Positions 1 through 6,279 of a stretch of DNA of 64,000 bases are shown in pieces. The position numbers were made by a program, and so were the translations under genes. How positions within the stretch are numbered: position 1 is the stretch's first letter; the number at the start of each line of letters is the position of its first letter. The notes beneath the pieces were generated by a model that saw only the letters and a program-made list of their open reading frames with translations, had not been told where the DNA came from and ran no database searches. This DNA comes from Styela clava (lineage: Eukaryota; Chordata; Ascidiacea; Stolidobranchia; Styelidae): the NCBI RefSeq assembly GCF_964204865.1, contig NC_135252.1:24883383-24947382 (forward strand). The letters run 5' to 3'.

Positions 1-244
1 TGCATAGTACGTTGTATAGTTGAACCTTAAGCTTAGCATTGCGAGTGGTGAGATTTATGTCTGACAATTAGGAGCGGATTTCTATCTTTATTTTTTTGTG
101 GTTAGTTTGACTTATTGGGTAAAATTATGAAATAATGAAAGACCTTTTTTGAGTGTATATGCCAGAGGTTGGAACGAATTGAAAATATATCCATTAAAAC
201 ACAAAGGCACCCTGAAAATTTAGTATTGTTTAACAAAAGAAATC

Positions 245-266
245 TGGAGATGCCGGGCATCGATCC

Positions 267-301
<35 letters not shown>

Positions 302-317
302 TATGAGCTACATCCCC
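245..317 (-). tRNA. tRNA-Ala-TGC: tRNA-Ala (anticodon TGC)
   Basis: 73-nt class I tRNA that should decode GCA and GCG. Acceptor GGGGATG pairs with CATCTCC and includes G3:U70, the established alanyl-tRNA synthetase identity pair. The discriminator is A73 and no CCA is encoded. D stem GCTC/GAGC, anticodon stem CGCGC/GCGCG with loop TTTGCAT, T stem CCGGG/CCCGG with loop ATCGATG (A54). The A box lies in the D arm and the B box variant is GGATCGATGCC. A degenerate Leu pseudogene ends 9 nt upstream, with no T-run between them. It differs from Ala(AGC) in the wobble base. Confidence 0.96.
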
Positions 318-326
318 TATGCGACT

Positions 327-380
327 GTCGGTTTCGAACCAACGCTATCAAAATGACTGGTGCCTTAGACCAGCGCCTAA
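327..380 (-). pseudogene. tRNA-Leu(AAG)-like 3' fragment (psi-Leu)
   Basis: About 54 nt related to the 3' two thirds of tRNA-Leu: an anticodon arm reading CTGGT-CTAAGGC-ACCAG, a variable arm and a T arm with an intact B box (GGTTCGAAACC). The 5' acceptor strand and D arm (A box) are replaced by AT-rich DNA with a T5 run just before it, and the 3' acceptor strand is degenerate. It sits only in the B half, directly upstream of Ala(TGC), and accounts for the 70-bp difference between half units. It could not form a cloverleaf. Whether its B box aids Ala(TGC) is unknown. Confidence 0.85.
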
Positions 381-486
381 AAACGGAATTTGGAATTTTA
401 CATCAAACATTATTAGTTTTCGGGATTTTTCTATTTGAAATATTATATTACAAGTCTTCTCGTGGTAACAAATTTCGAACAAAAAC

Positions 487-568
487 TGGCAGCGGTGGGA
501 TTCGAACCAACGCCATTGAAATGACTGGTGCCTAAAACCAGCGCCTTAGACCGCTCGGCCACGCTACC
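487..568 (-). tRNA. tRNA-Leu-TAG: tRNA-Leu (TAG), T-stem-defective variant
   Basis: 82-nt class II tRNA like 2164, but the T-stem 5' strand reads GTTGG instead of GTGGG, giving a T-C mismatch in the middle pair. This change marks the lineage of units that carry the extra segment; here that segment follows at 949. Possibly non-functional. Confidence 0.85.
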
Positions 569-875
569 CTCCATATGTCAGCGTTAATGTATATTCTATT
601 TTCATCAACTTATGCAAATAGAATAATATATATGCATACTACGTTGTATTGATGAACCTTAAGCTTAGCAGTGCGAGTGGAGGAATTAATGTCTTACAAT
701 TAAGAGCGGATTCATATCTTTAGTTTTTATGGTTATTTTGACTTATTGGTTAAAATTATAGATCAATGAAAGACTTTTTCTTGGTGTATATGCGAGAGGT
801 TGGAACGAATTGAACATATTTTAATTCAAACACAAAAGCACCCTGGAAATTTATTATTGTTTAACAAAAGTAATC

Positions 876-897
876 TGGAGATGCCGGGCATCGATCC

Positions 898-932
<35 letters not shown>

Positions 933-948
933 TATGAGCTACATCCCA
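876..948 (-). tRNA. tRNA-Ala-AGC: tRNA-Ala (AGC), insert-adjacent
   Basis: Otherwise consensus, but the first base is T instead of G because the extra segment begins exactly at the mature 5' end. The first acceptor pair is lost (T1-C72). Confidence 0.9.
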
Positions 949-1373
949 TCGTGTAGGTAGCGTAGCCGGACGTTCTGAAACATATGAAATTTCGTTGACA
1001 TGTGCAGAGTTTGTTGATATTGTTCCCTAGACTCCACGCGTGCCGAGACTGCGCTTCCTTTTGACTGTCCGCTTCCAAGTGTCTAGTAGTTTAAAACGTG
1101 TAAAATCTTGGTTGTGTATTCTAATCTTCAGTAAACGATAACGGTAAAATCGATTCAAAGTTTCAGTGAAAGTAAGTATGACATCAAAAGACTTAACTTA
1201 TTTTGTGGAACAGGCTTATCGTTGCAGTTGAGATGCGTGTTGCGAGAGATTCTCCAGTCGAGGGGCAATCAAGTAAACGCCCCAAAAATCGAAACGCGTT
1301 ATCACCTCACTCGAACAATCAACGGTCGACTCGACCCGGACCATGATGTCGCTATAAATTAGAAGACTTATGC
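949..1373. repeat. Extra segment body (full copy 1)
   Basis: 425-bp body unlike either spacer. Its left end on the plus strand (956-981) resembles the first 26 nt of tRNA-Leu. Its right end joins a minus-strand tRNA-Ala 5' fragment (1374-1429). In between, GGGGC (1262-1266) and GCCCC (1279-1283) can form a hairpin next to an A5 run. No open frame of note. It could be a tRNA-derived SINE-like element, or unrelated DNA captured between two broken tRNAs. I see no obvious poly-A tail or target-site duplication. Confidence 0.7.
956..981 (+). pseudogene. tRNA-Leu-like 5' head in the extra segment
   Basis: GGTAGCGTAGCCGG and the bases after it match the tRNA-Leu 5' end at about 20 of 26 positions in this copy (21 in most others), including the acceptor strand GGTAGCG and most of the A box. 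It lies on the strand opposite to the array genes. The same head is at the left end of every full copy, 7 bp from its start. Confidence 0.65.
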
Positions 1374-1429
1374 AATCCAGGTACCACGCGCACGCTAATC
1401 GCGCGCTCTACCATATGAGCTACATCCCC
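1374..1429 (-). pseudogene. tRNA-Ala(AGC) 5' fragment at extra-segment edge
   Basis: First ~50-56 nt of tRNA-Ala with acceptor 5' strand, D arm and a degenerate anticodon arm (CGCGA-TTAGCGT-GCGCG, closing pair lost). T arm and 3' acceptor strand are absent, replaced by the body. A box present, B box absent. Confidence 0.85.
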
Positions 1430-1530
1430 GATGTGACTATGTTTTTCATCAAACCTTATTAGTTTTTAGGATTTCTTTATTTGAATTAATATATTACAAG
1501 TTATAGTGGTATCAAAGTTCGAGCCAAAAT

Positions 1531-1612
1531 TGGCAGCGGTGGGATTCGAACCCACGCCATCGAAATGACTGGTGCCTTAAACCAGCGCCTTAGACCGCTC
1601 GGCCACGCTACC
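1531..1612 (-). tRNA. tRNA-Leu-AAG: tRNA-Leu (AAG)
   Basis: Consensus copy; the 3' flank is GCC-type, leaving TTTT as terminator. Confidence 0.95.
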
Positions 1613-1910
1613 CTGCATATATCAGCGTTGATGTATATTCTATTTTCATCAACATATGCAAATAGAATAATATGTATGCATAGAACGTTGTATAGATGAA
1701 TCTTAAGCTTAGCATTGCGAGTGGTGAGATTTATGTCTGACAATTAGGAGTGGATTTCTATCTTTATTTTTTTGTGGTTATTTTGACTTATTGGGTAAAA
1801 TTATAAAATAATGAAAGACCTTTTTTGAGTGTATATGCCAGAGGTTGGAACGAATTGAAAATATATCCATTAAAACACAAAAGCACCCTGAAAATTTAGT
1901 ATTGTTTAAC

Positions 1911-1914
1911 AAAA
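1911..1914 (-). terminator. Pol III terminator of Ala(TGC)
   Basis: Minimal TTTT on the minus strand, six bases past the discriminator; kept in most copies. The Ala(CGC) copies have only TTT here, in the context ATTTCATTTG. Confidence 0.75.
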
Positions 1915-1920
1915 GAAGTC

Positions 1921-1993
1921 TGGAGATGCCGGGCATCGATCCCGGTACCTTGCGCATGCAAAGCGCGCGCTCCACCATATGAGCTACATCCCC
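1921..1993 (-). tRNA. tRNA-Ala-TGC: tRNA-Ala (TGC)
   Basis: Two changes: A21 to G in the D arm, and one base in the anticodon stem 3' end (TTGCGC on plus). Repeated identically at 21909. Confidence 0.9.
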
Positions 1994-2002
1994 CATGCGA
2001 CT

Positions 2003-2056
2003 GTCGGTTTCGAACCAACGCTATCGAAATGACTGGTGCCTTAGACCAGCGCCTAA
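2003..2056 (-). pseudogene. psi-Leu fragment
   Basis: Same 3' Leu fragment as 327-380, 9 nt upstream of Ala(TGC). Confidence 0.85.
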
Positions 2057-2152
2057 AAACGGAATTTGGAATTTTTCATCAAACATTATTAGTTTTCGGG
2101 ATTTTTCTATTTGAAATATTATATTACAAGTCTTCTCGTGGTAACACATTTT

Positions 2153-2162
2153 AAAAAAAAAA
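2153..2162 (-). terminator. Pol III terminator of Leu(TAG)
   Basis: Run of ten T on the minus strand, one base after the discriminator. Other copies have TTTTT (GAACAAAAACTGG form), a run of about seven to nine T, or TTTTT within the AGAAAAAGTTGG form. Confidence 0.85.
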
Positions 2163-2163
2163 C

Positions 2164-2245
2164 TGGCAGCGGTGGGATTCGAACCCACGCCATTGAAATG
2201 ACTGGTGCCTAAAACCAGCGCCTTAGACCGCTCGGCCACGCTACC
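2164..2245 (-). tRNA. tRNA-Leu-TAG: tRNA-Leu (anticodon TAG)
   Basis: 82-nt class II tRNA for CUA and CUG codons. Acceptor GGTAGCG/CGCTGCC, A box TGGCCGAGCGG, anticodon stem CTGGT/ACCAG with loop TTTAGGC, a long variable arm of about 11 nt, T stem GTGGG/CCCAC, B box GGTTCGAATCC and discriminator A. The body closely resembles animal tRNA-Leu(AAG). It differs from Leu(AAG) at the wobble base and at one variable-arm base (CAATGG versus CGATGG). The terminator follows immediately. Confidence 0.96.
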
Positions 2246-2268
2246 CTCCATATGTCAGCGTTAATGTA

Positions 2269-2302
2269 TATTCTATTTTCATCAACTTATGCAAATAGAA
2301 TA
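2269..2302 (-). promoter_or_regulatory. Inverted repeat upstream of Leu(TAG)
   Basis: B-half counterpart of the Leu upstream element: 10-bp arms at 2269-2278 and 2293-2302 around a 14-nt loop, with ATTTGCAT overlapping the right arm. Conserved in B-half copies. Confidence 0.5.
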
Positions 2303-2544
2303 ATATATATGCATACTACGTTGTATAGATGAATCTTAAGCTTAGCAGTGCGAGTGGAGGGATTATTGTCTTACAATTAAGAGCGGATTCATATCTTTAG
2401 TTTTTTTATGGTTATTTTGACTTATTGGTTAAAATTATAGATCAATGAAAGACTTTTTCTTAGTGTATATGCGAGAGGTTGGAACGAATTGAACATATTT
2501 TAATTCAAACACAAAAGCACGCTGGAAATTTATAATTGTTTAAC

Positions 2545-2548
2545 AAAA
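2545..2548 (-). terminator. Pol III terminator of Ala(AGC)
   Basis: Minimal TTTT on the minus strand, six bases past the discriminator; kept in nearly all copies. Confidence 0.75.
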
Positions 2549-2554
2549 GTAATC

Positions 2555-2576
2555 TGGAGATGCCGGGCATCGATCC

Positions 2577-2611
<35 letters not shown>

Positions 2612-2627
2612 TATGAGCTACATCCCC
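2555..2627 (-). tRNA. tRNA-Ala-AGC: tRNA-Ala (anticodon AGC)
   Basis: 73-nt tRNA with anticodon loop TTAGCAT; A34 would be edited to inosine and read GCU, GCC and GCA. It has the same body as Ala(TGC): G3:U70, discriminator A73, A54 in the T loop, intact A and B boxes and no intron. Its upstream flank has no psi-Leu; it runs AT-rich to the Leu(AAG) gene. The wobble base and the first upstream bases distinguish it from the TGC gene. Confidence 0.97.
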
Positions 2628-2722
2628 GATGCGACTATGTTTTTCATCAAACCTTATTAGTTTTTAGGATTTTTTTATTTGAATTAATATATTACAAGTT
2701 ATCGTGGTATCAAAGTTCGAGC

Positions 2723-2727
2723 AAAAA
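2723..2727 (-). terminator. Pol III terminator of Leu(AAG)
   Basis: TTTTT on the minus strand, one base after the discriminator. Copies with a GAGCC flank have TTTT. The copy at 18014 has lost it (only TTT). Confidence 0.85.
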
Positions 2728-2728
2728 T

Positions 2729-2810
2729 TGGCAGCGGTGGGATTCGAACCCACGCCATCGAAATGACTGGTGCCTTAAACCAGCGCCTTAGACCGCTCGG
2801 CCACGCTACC
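2729..2810 (-). tRNA. tRNA-Leu-AAG: tRNA-Leu (anticodon AAG)
   Basis: 82-nt class II tRNA with anticodon loop TTAAGGC; A34 (inosine after editing) reads CUU, CUC and CUA. It has an intact acceptor, D arm with A box, variable arm, T arm with canonical B box and discriminator A, with TTTTT just downstream and no intron. A34 Leu isoacceptors are a eukaryotic feature, which supports a nuclear origin. The upstream side carries the inverted repeat with TATA-like and octamer-like motifs. Confidence 0.97.
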
Positions 2811-2877
2811 CTGCATATATCAGCGTTGATGTATATTCTATTTTCATCAACATATGCAAATAGAATAATATGTATGC
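2811..2877 (-). promoter_or_regulatory. Nested inverted repeat upstream of Leu(AAG)
   Basis: Directly upstream of the Leu gene lie perfect 10-bp arms TATTCTATTT (2834-2843) and AAATAGAATA (2858-2867) around a 14-nt loop. An overlapping GTTGATG/CATCAAC pair and outer near-palindromic TGCATATAT/ATATGTATGCA sequences add to it. A TATA-like AATATAC sits at about -27 to -21 from the mature 5' end. The arrangement recurs before essentially every Leu gene. A promoter role is inference. Confidence 0.5.
2854..2861 (-). promoter_or_regulatory. Octamer-like ATTTGCAT upstream of Leu(AAG)
   Basis: ATTTGCAT on the minus strand at about -51 to -44 from the mature tRNA-Leu 5' end. The same 8-mer is the POU/Oct-1 site known from snRNA-type Pol III promoters. 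It may be chance in AT-rich DNA, but both half units keep it (B copy at 2289-2296). Confidence 0.35.
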
Positions 2878-3118
2878 ATAGTACGTTGTATAGATGAACC
2901 TTAAGCTTAGCATTGCGAGTGGTGAGATTTATGTCTGACAATTAGGAGCGGATTTCTATCTTTATTTTTTTGTGGTTAGTTTGACTTATTGGGTAAAATT
3001 ATGAAATAATGAAAGACCTTTTTTGAGTGTATATGTCAGAGGTTGGAACGAATTGAAAATATATCCATTAAAACACAAAAGCACCCTGAAAATTTAGTAT
3101 TGTTTAACAAATGAAATC

Positions 3119-3191
3119 TGGAGATGCCGGGCATCGATCCCGGTACCTCGCGCATGCGAAGTGCGCGCTCTACCATATGAGCTACATCCCC
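3119..3191 (-). tRNA. tRNA-Ala-CGC: tRNA-Ala (anticodon CGC)
   Basis: Derived from the Ala(TGC) gene by two substitutions in the anticodon arm: loop TTCGCAT gives anticodon CGC (reads GCG only), and the stem is CGCAC/GCGCG with an A30-C40 mismatch. The rest is consensus with G3:U70. The 3' flank T-run is shortened to TTT. Amplified with its block (4228, 5449). Confidence 0.88.
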
Positions 3192-3200
3192 CATGCGACT

Positions 3201-3254
3201 GTCGGTTTCGAACCAACGCTATCGAAATGACTGGTGCCTTAGACCAGCGCCTAA
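3201..3254 (-). pseudogene. psi-Leu fragment
   Basis: Standard 3' Leu fragment upstream of Ala(CGC). Confidence 0.85.
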
Positions 3255-3361
3255 AAACGGAATTTGGAATTTTTCATCAAACATTATTAGTTTTCGGGAT
3301 TTTTCTATTTGAAATATTATATTACAAGTCTTCTCGTGGTAACAAATTTTGAAAAAAAAAC

Positions 3362-3443
3362 TGGCAGCGGTGGGATTCGAACCCACGCCATTGAAATGAC
3401 TGGTGCCTAAAACCAGCGCCTTAGACCGCTCGGCCACGTTAAC
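3362..3443 (-). tRNA. tRNA-Leu-TAG: tRNA-Leu (TAG), acceptor-stem variant
   Basis: Acceptor 5' strand reads GTTAACG instead of GGTAGCG, giving mismatches at pairs 2-71 and 5-68. Probably impaired. The change is shared by all three copies of this block. Confidence 0.8.
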
Positions 3444-3690
3444 CTACATATGTCAGCATTAATGTATATTATATTTTCATCAACCTATGCAAATAGAATA
3501 TTATATATGCATACTACGTTGTATAGATGAACCTTAAGCTTAGCAGTACGAGTGGACTTATTGGTTAAAATTATATATCAATGAAAGACTTTTTCTTAGT
3601 GTATATGCAAGAGGTTGGAACGAATCGAACATTTTTTAATTCAAACACCAAAGCACGCTGGAAATTTGTTATTGTTTAACTAAAGTAATC

Positions 3691-3763
3691 TGGAGATGCC
3701 GGGCATCGATCCCGGTACCTCACGCATGCTAAGCGCGCGCTCTACCATATGAGCTACATCCCC
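3691..3763 (-). tRNA. tRNA-Ala-AGC: tRNA-Ala (AGC), downstream member of a tandem pair
   Basis: One change in the anticodon stem 3' strand (GCGTG, giving a G-U pair). Separated from the next Ala(AGC) by only 12 nt without a T-run. The B spacer to its left has lost about 60 bp. Confidence 0.92.
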
Positions 3764-3775
3764 GATGCGACTATG

Positions 3776-3797
3776 TGGAGATGCCGGGCATCGATCC

Positions 3798-3832
<35 letters not shown>

Positions 3833-3848
3833 TATGAGCTACATCCCC
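3776..3848 (-). tRNA. tRNA-Ala-AGC: tRNA-Ala (AGC), upstream member of a tandem pair
   Basis: Consensus gene. The 85-bp gene-plus-leader was duplicated, so its own terminator is missing and read-through into 3691-3763 is possible. Confidence 0.93.
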
Positions 3849-3949
3849 GATGCGACTATGTTTTTCATCAAACCTTATTAGTTTTTAGGATTTTTTTATT
3901 TGAATTAATAAATTACAAGTTATCGTGGTACCAAAGTTCGAGCAAAAAT

Positions 3950-4031
3950 TGGCAGCGGTGGGATTCGAACCCACGCCATCGAAATGACTGGTGCCTTAAA
4001 CCAGCGCCTTAGACCGCTCGGCCACGCTACC
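3950..4031 (-). tRNA. tRNA-Leu-AAG: tRNA-Leu (AAG)
   Basis: Consensus copy. Spacer A to the right is shortened by a deletion near 4187. Confidence 0.95.
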
Positions 4032-4227
4032 CTGCATATATCAGCGTTGATGTATATTCTATTTTCATCAACATATGCAAATAGAATAATATGTATGCAA
4101 AGTACGTTGTATAGATGAACCTTAAGCTTAGCATTGCGAGTGGTGAGATTTATGTCTGACAATTAGGAGCGGATTTCTATCTTTATTTCTATCTCCAGAA
4201 ATTTAGTATTGTTTAACAAATGAAATC

Positions 4228-4300
4228 TGGAGATGCCGGGCATCGATCCCGGTACCTCGCGCATGCGAAGTGCGCGCTCTACCATATGAGCTACATCCCC
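4228..4300 (-). tRNA. tRNA-Ala-CGC: tRNA-Ala (CGC)
   Basis: Second copy of the CGC variant, same stem mismatch. Confidence 0.88.
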
Positions 4301-4309
4301 CATGCGACT

Positions 4310-4363
4310 GTCGGTTTCGAACCAACGCTATCGAAATGACTGGTGCCTTAGACCAGCGCCTAA
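4310..4363 (-). pseudogene. psi-Leu fragment
   Basis: Standard 3' Leu fragment. Confidence 0.85.
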
Positions 4364-4470
4364 AAACGGAATTTGGAATTTTTCATCAAACATTATTAGT
4401 TTTCGGGATTTTTCTATTTGAAATATTATATTACAAGTCTTCTCGTGGTAACAAATTTTGAAAAAAAAAC

Positions 4471-4552
4471 TGGCAGCGGTGGGATTCGAACCCACGCCAT
4501 TGAAATGACTGGTGCCTAAAACCAGCGCCTTAGACCGCTCGGCCACGTTAAC
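4471..4552 (-). tRNA. tRNA-Leu-TAG: tRNA-Leu (TAG), acceptor-stem variant
   Basis: Same GTTAACG acceptor as 3362. Confidence 0.8.
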
Positions 4553-4799
4553 CTACATATGTCAGCATTAATGTATATTATATTTTCATCAACCTATGCA
4601 AATAGAATATTATATATGCATACTACGTTGTATAGATGAACCTTAAGCTTAGCAGTACGAGTGGACTTATTGGTTAAAATTATATATCAATGAAAGACTT
4701 TTTCTTAGTGTATATGCAAGAGGTTGGAACGAATCGAACATTTTTTAATTCAAACACCAAAGCACGCTGGAAATTTGTTATTGTTTAACTAAAGTAATC

Positions 4800-4872
4800 T
4801 GGAGATGCCGGGCATCGATCCCGGTACCTCACGCATGCTAAGCGCGCGCTCTACCATATGAGCTACATCCCC
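4800..4872 (-). tRNA. tRNA-Ala-AGC: tRNA-Ala (AGC), tandem pair
   Basis: Copy of 3691. Confidence 0.92.
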
Positions 4873-4884
4873 GATGCGACTATG

Positions 4885-4906
4885 TGGAGATGCCGGGCAT
4901 CGATCC

Positions 4907-4941
<35 letters not shown>

Positions 4942-4957
4942 TATGAGCTACATCCCC
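4885..4957 (-). tRNA. tRNA-Ala-AGC: tRNA-Ala (AGC), tandem pair
   Basis: Copy of 3776; 12 nt from its partner. Confidence 0.93.
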
Positions 4958-5058
4958 GATGCGACTATGTTTTTCATCAAACCTTATTAGTTTTTAGGAT
5001 TTTTTTATTTGAATTAATAAATTACAAGTTATCGTGGTACCAAAGTTCGAGCAAAAAT

Positions 5059-5140
5059 TGGCAGCGGTGGGATTCGAACCCACGCCATCGAAATGACTGG
5101 TGCCTTAAACCAGCGCCTTAGACCGCTCGGCCACGCTACC
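5059..5140 (-). tRNA. tRNA-Leu-AAG: tRNA-Leu (AAG)
   Basis: Consensus copy. Confidence 0.95.
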
Positions 5141-5448
5141 CTGCATATATCAGCGTTGATGTATATTCTATTTTCATCAACATATGCAAATAGAATAATA
5201 TGTATGCAAAGTACGTTGTATAGATGAACCTTAAGCTTAGCATTGCGAGTGGTGAGATTTATGTCTGACAATTAGGAGCGGATTTCTATCTTAATTTTTT
5301 TGTGGTTAGTTTGACTTATTGGGTAAAATTATGAAATAATGAAAGACCTTTTTTGAGTGTATATGTCAGAGGTTGGAACGAATTGAAAATATATCCATTA
5401 AAACACAAAAGCACCCTGAAAATTTAGTATTGTTTAACAAATGAAATC

Positions 5449-5521
5449 TGGAGATGCCGGGCATCGATCCCGGTACCTCGCGCATGCGAAGTGCGCGCTC
5501 TACCATATGAGCTACATCCCC
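5449..5521 (-). tRNA. tRNA-Ala-CGC: tRNA-Ala (CGC)
   Basis: Third copy of the CGC variant. Confidence 0.88.
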
Positions 5522-5530
5522 CATGCGACT

Positions 5531-5584
5531 GTCGGTTTCGAACCAACGCTATCGAAATGACTGGTGCCTTAGACCAGCGCCTAA
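5531..5584 (-). pseudogene. psi-Leu fragment
   Basis: Standard 3' Leu fragment. Confidence 0.85.
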
Positions 5585-5691
5585 AAACGGAATTTGGAAT
5601 TTTTCATCAAACATTATTAGTTTTCGGGATTTTTCTATTTGAAATATTATATTACAAGTCTTCTCGTGGTAACAAATTTTGAAAAAAAAAC

Positions 5692-5773
5692 TGGCAGCGG
5701 TGGGATTCGAACCCACGCCATTGAAATGACTGGTGCCTAAAACCAGCGCCTTAGACCGCTCGGCCACGTTAAC
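5692..5773 (-). tRNA. tRNA-Leu-TAG: tRNA-Leu (TAG), acceptor-stem variant
   Basis: Same GTTAACG acceptor as 3362. Confidence 0.8.
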
Positions 5774-6020
5774 CTACATATGTCAGCATTAATGTTTATT
5801 ATATTTTCATCAACCTATGCAAATAGAATATTATATATGCATACTACGTTGTATAGATGAACCTTAAGCTTAGCAGTACGAGTGGACTTATTGGTTAAAA
5901 TTATATATCAATGAAAGACTTTTTCTTAGTGTATATGCAAGAGGTTGGAACGAATCGAACATTTTTTAATTCAAACACCAAAGCACGCTGGAAATTTGTT
6001 ATTGTTTAACTAAAGTAATC

Positions 6021-6093
6021 TGGAGATGCCGGGCATCGATCCCGGTACCTCACGCATGCTAAGCGCGCGCTCTACCATATGAGCTACATCCCC
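6021..6093 (-). tRNA. tRNA-Ala-AGC: tRNA-Ala (AGC), tandem pair
   Basis: Copy of 3691. Confidence 0.92.
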
Positions 6094-6105
6094 GATGCGA
6101 CTATG

Positions 6106-6127
6106 TGGAGATGCCGGGCATCGATCC

Positions 6128-6162
<35 letters not shown>

Positions 6163-6178
6163 TATGAGCTACATCCCC
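6106..6178 (-). tRNA. tRNA-Ala-AGC: tRNA-Ala (AGC), tandem pair
   Basis: Copy of 3776. Confidence 0.93.
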
Positions 6179-6279
6179 GATGCGACTATGTTTTTCATCA
6201 AACCTTATTAGTTTTTAGGATTTTTTTATTTGAATTAATAAATTACAAGTTATCGTGGTACCAAAGTTCGAGCAAAAAT

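Larger units (their letters stand above)
2246..2554. repeat. Spacer B between Leu(TAG) and Ala(AGC)
   Basis: AT-rich 309-bp spacer with no gene. Nearest the Leu gene is the inverted repeat and octamer-like motif. The rest is unique within the half unit apart from its spacer A counterpart, and it ends in the TTTT terminator of Ala(AGC). The same spacer, with point changes, occupies every gap of this kind in the window. Confidence 0.85.
1921..3118 (-). repeat. Representative 1198-bp dimeric repeat unit
   Basis: Plus-strand order is Ala(TGC) 1921, Leu pseudogene 2003, Leu(TAG) 2164, spacer B, Ala(AGC) 2555, Leu(AAG) 2729, spacer A. The B half (1921-2554) and A half (2555-3118) align along their length: both have the Ala gene, a short AT-rich stretch ending in a similar TTACAAGT motif, the Leu gene, and a spacer with the same 10-bp inverted repeat. 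This indicates an ancestral Ala-Leu half unit that duplicated, diverged and was then amplified as a dimer. Confidence 0.9.
2811..3118. repeat. Spacer A between Leu(AAG) and Ala(TGC)
   Basis: AT-rich 308-bp spacer homologous to spacer B but clearly diverged, for example GAGTGGTGAGATT where B has GAGTGGAGGGATT. I see no gene. It carries the Leu upstream inverted repeat on the left and the Ala(TGC) terminator on the right. It recurs in each standard unit. Confidence 0.85.

Noticed and set aside
353-535. Recurrent 60-codon plus-strand open frame ending GGIRTxAIEMTGA
   Set aside because: It is the antisense of psi-Leu and Leu(TAG); start and stop codons lie inside tRNA sequence.
1160-1180. U1 snRNA 5' end (minus-strand ATACTTAC)
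   Set aside because: Only the 8-mer matches; no downstream U1 stem-loops are recognisable.
949-1373. DNA transposon or LTR element in the extra segment
   Set aside because: I see no coding region, terminal inverted repeat pair or clear target-site duplication at its edges.
1501-1743. Recurrent 80-codon minus-strand open frame (motif WPSGLRRWFKAP)
   Set aside because: It is a translation of the tRNA-Leu(AAG) gene and spacer A. Conservation follows the tRNA, and the frame breaks whenever the tRNA is deleted.
1778-1996. Recurrent 72-codon minus-strand open frame starting MGDVAHMVERAL
   Set aside because: It reads through tRNA-Ala(TGC) and spacer A; no start context, domain or signal of a real protein.
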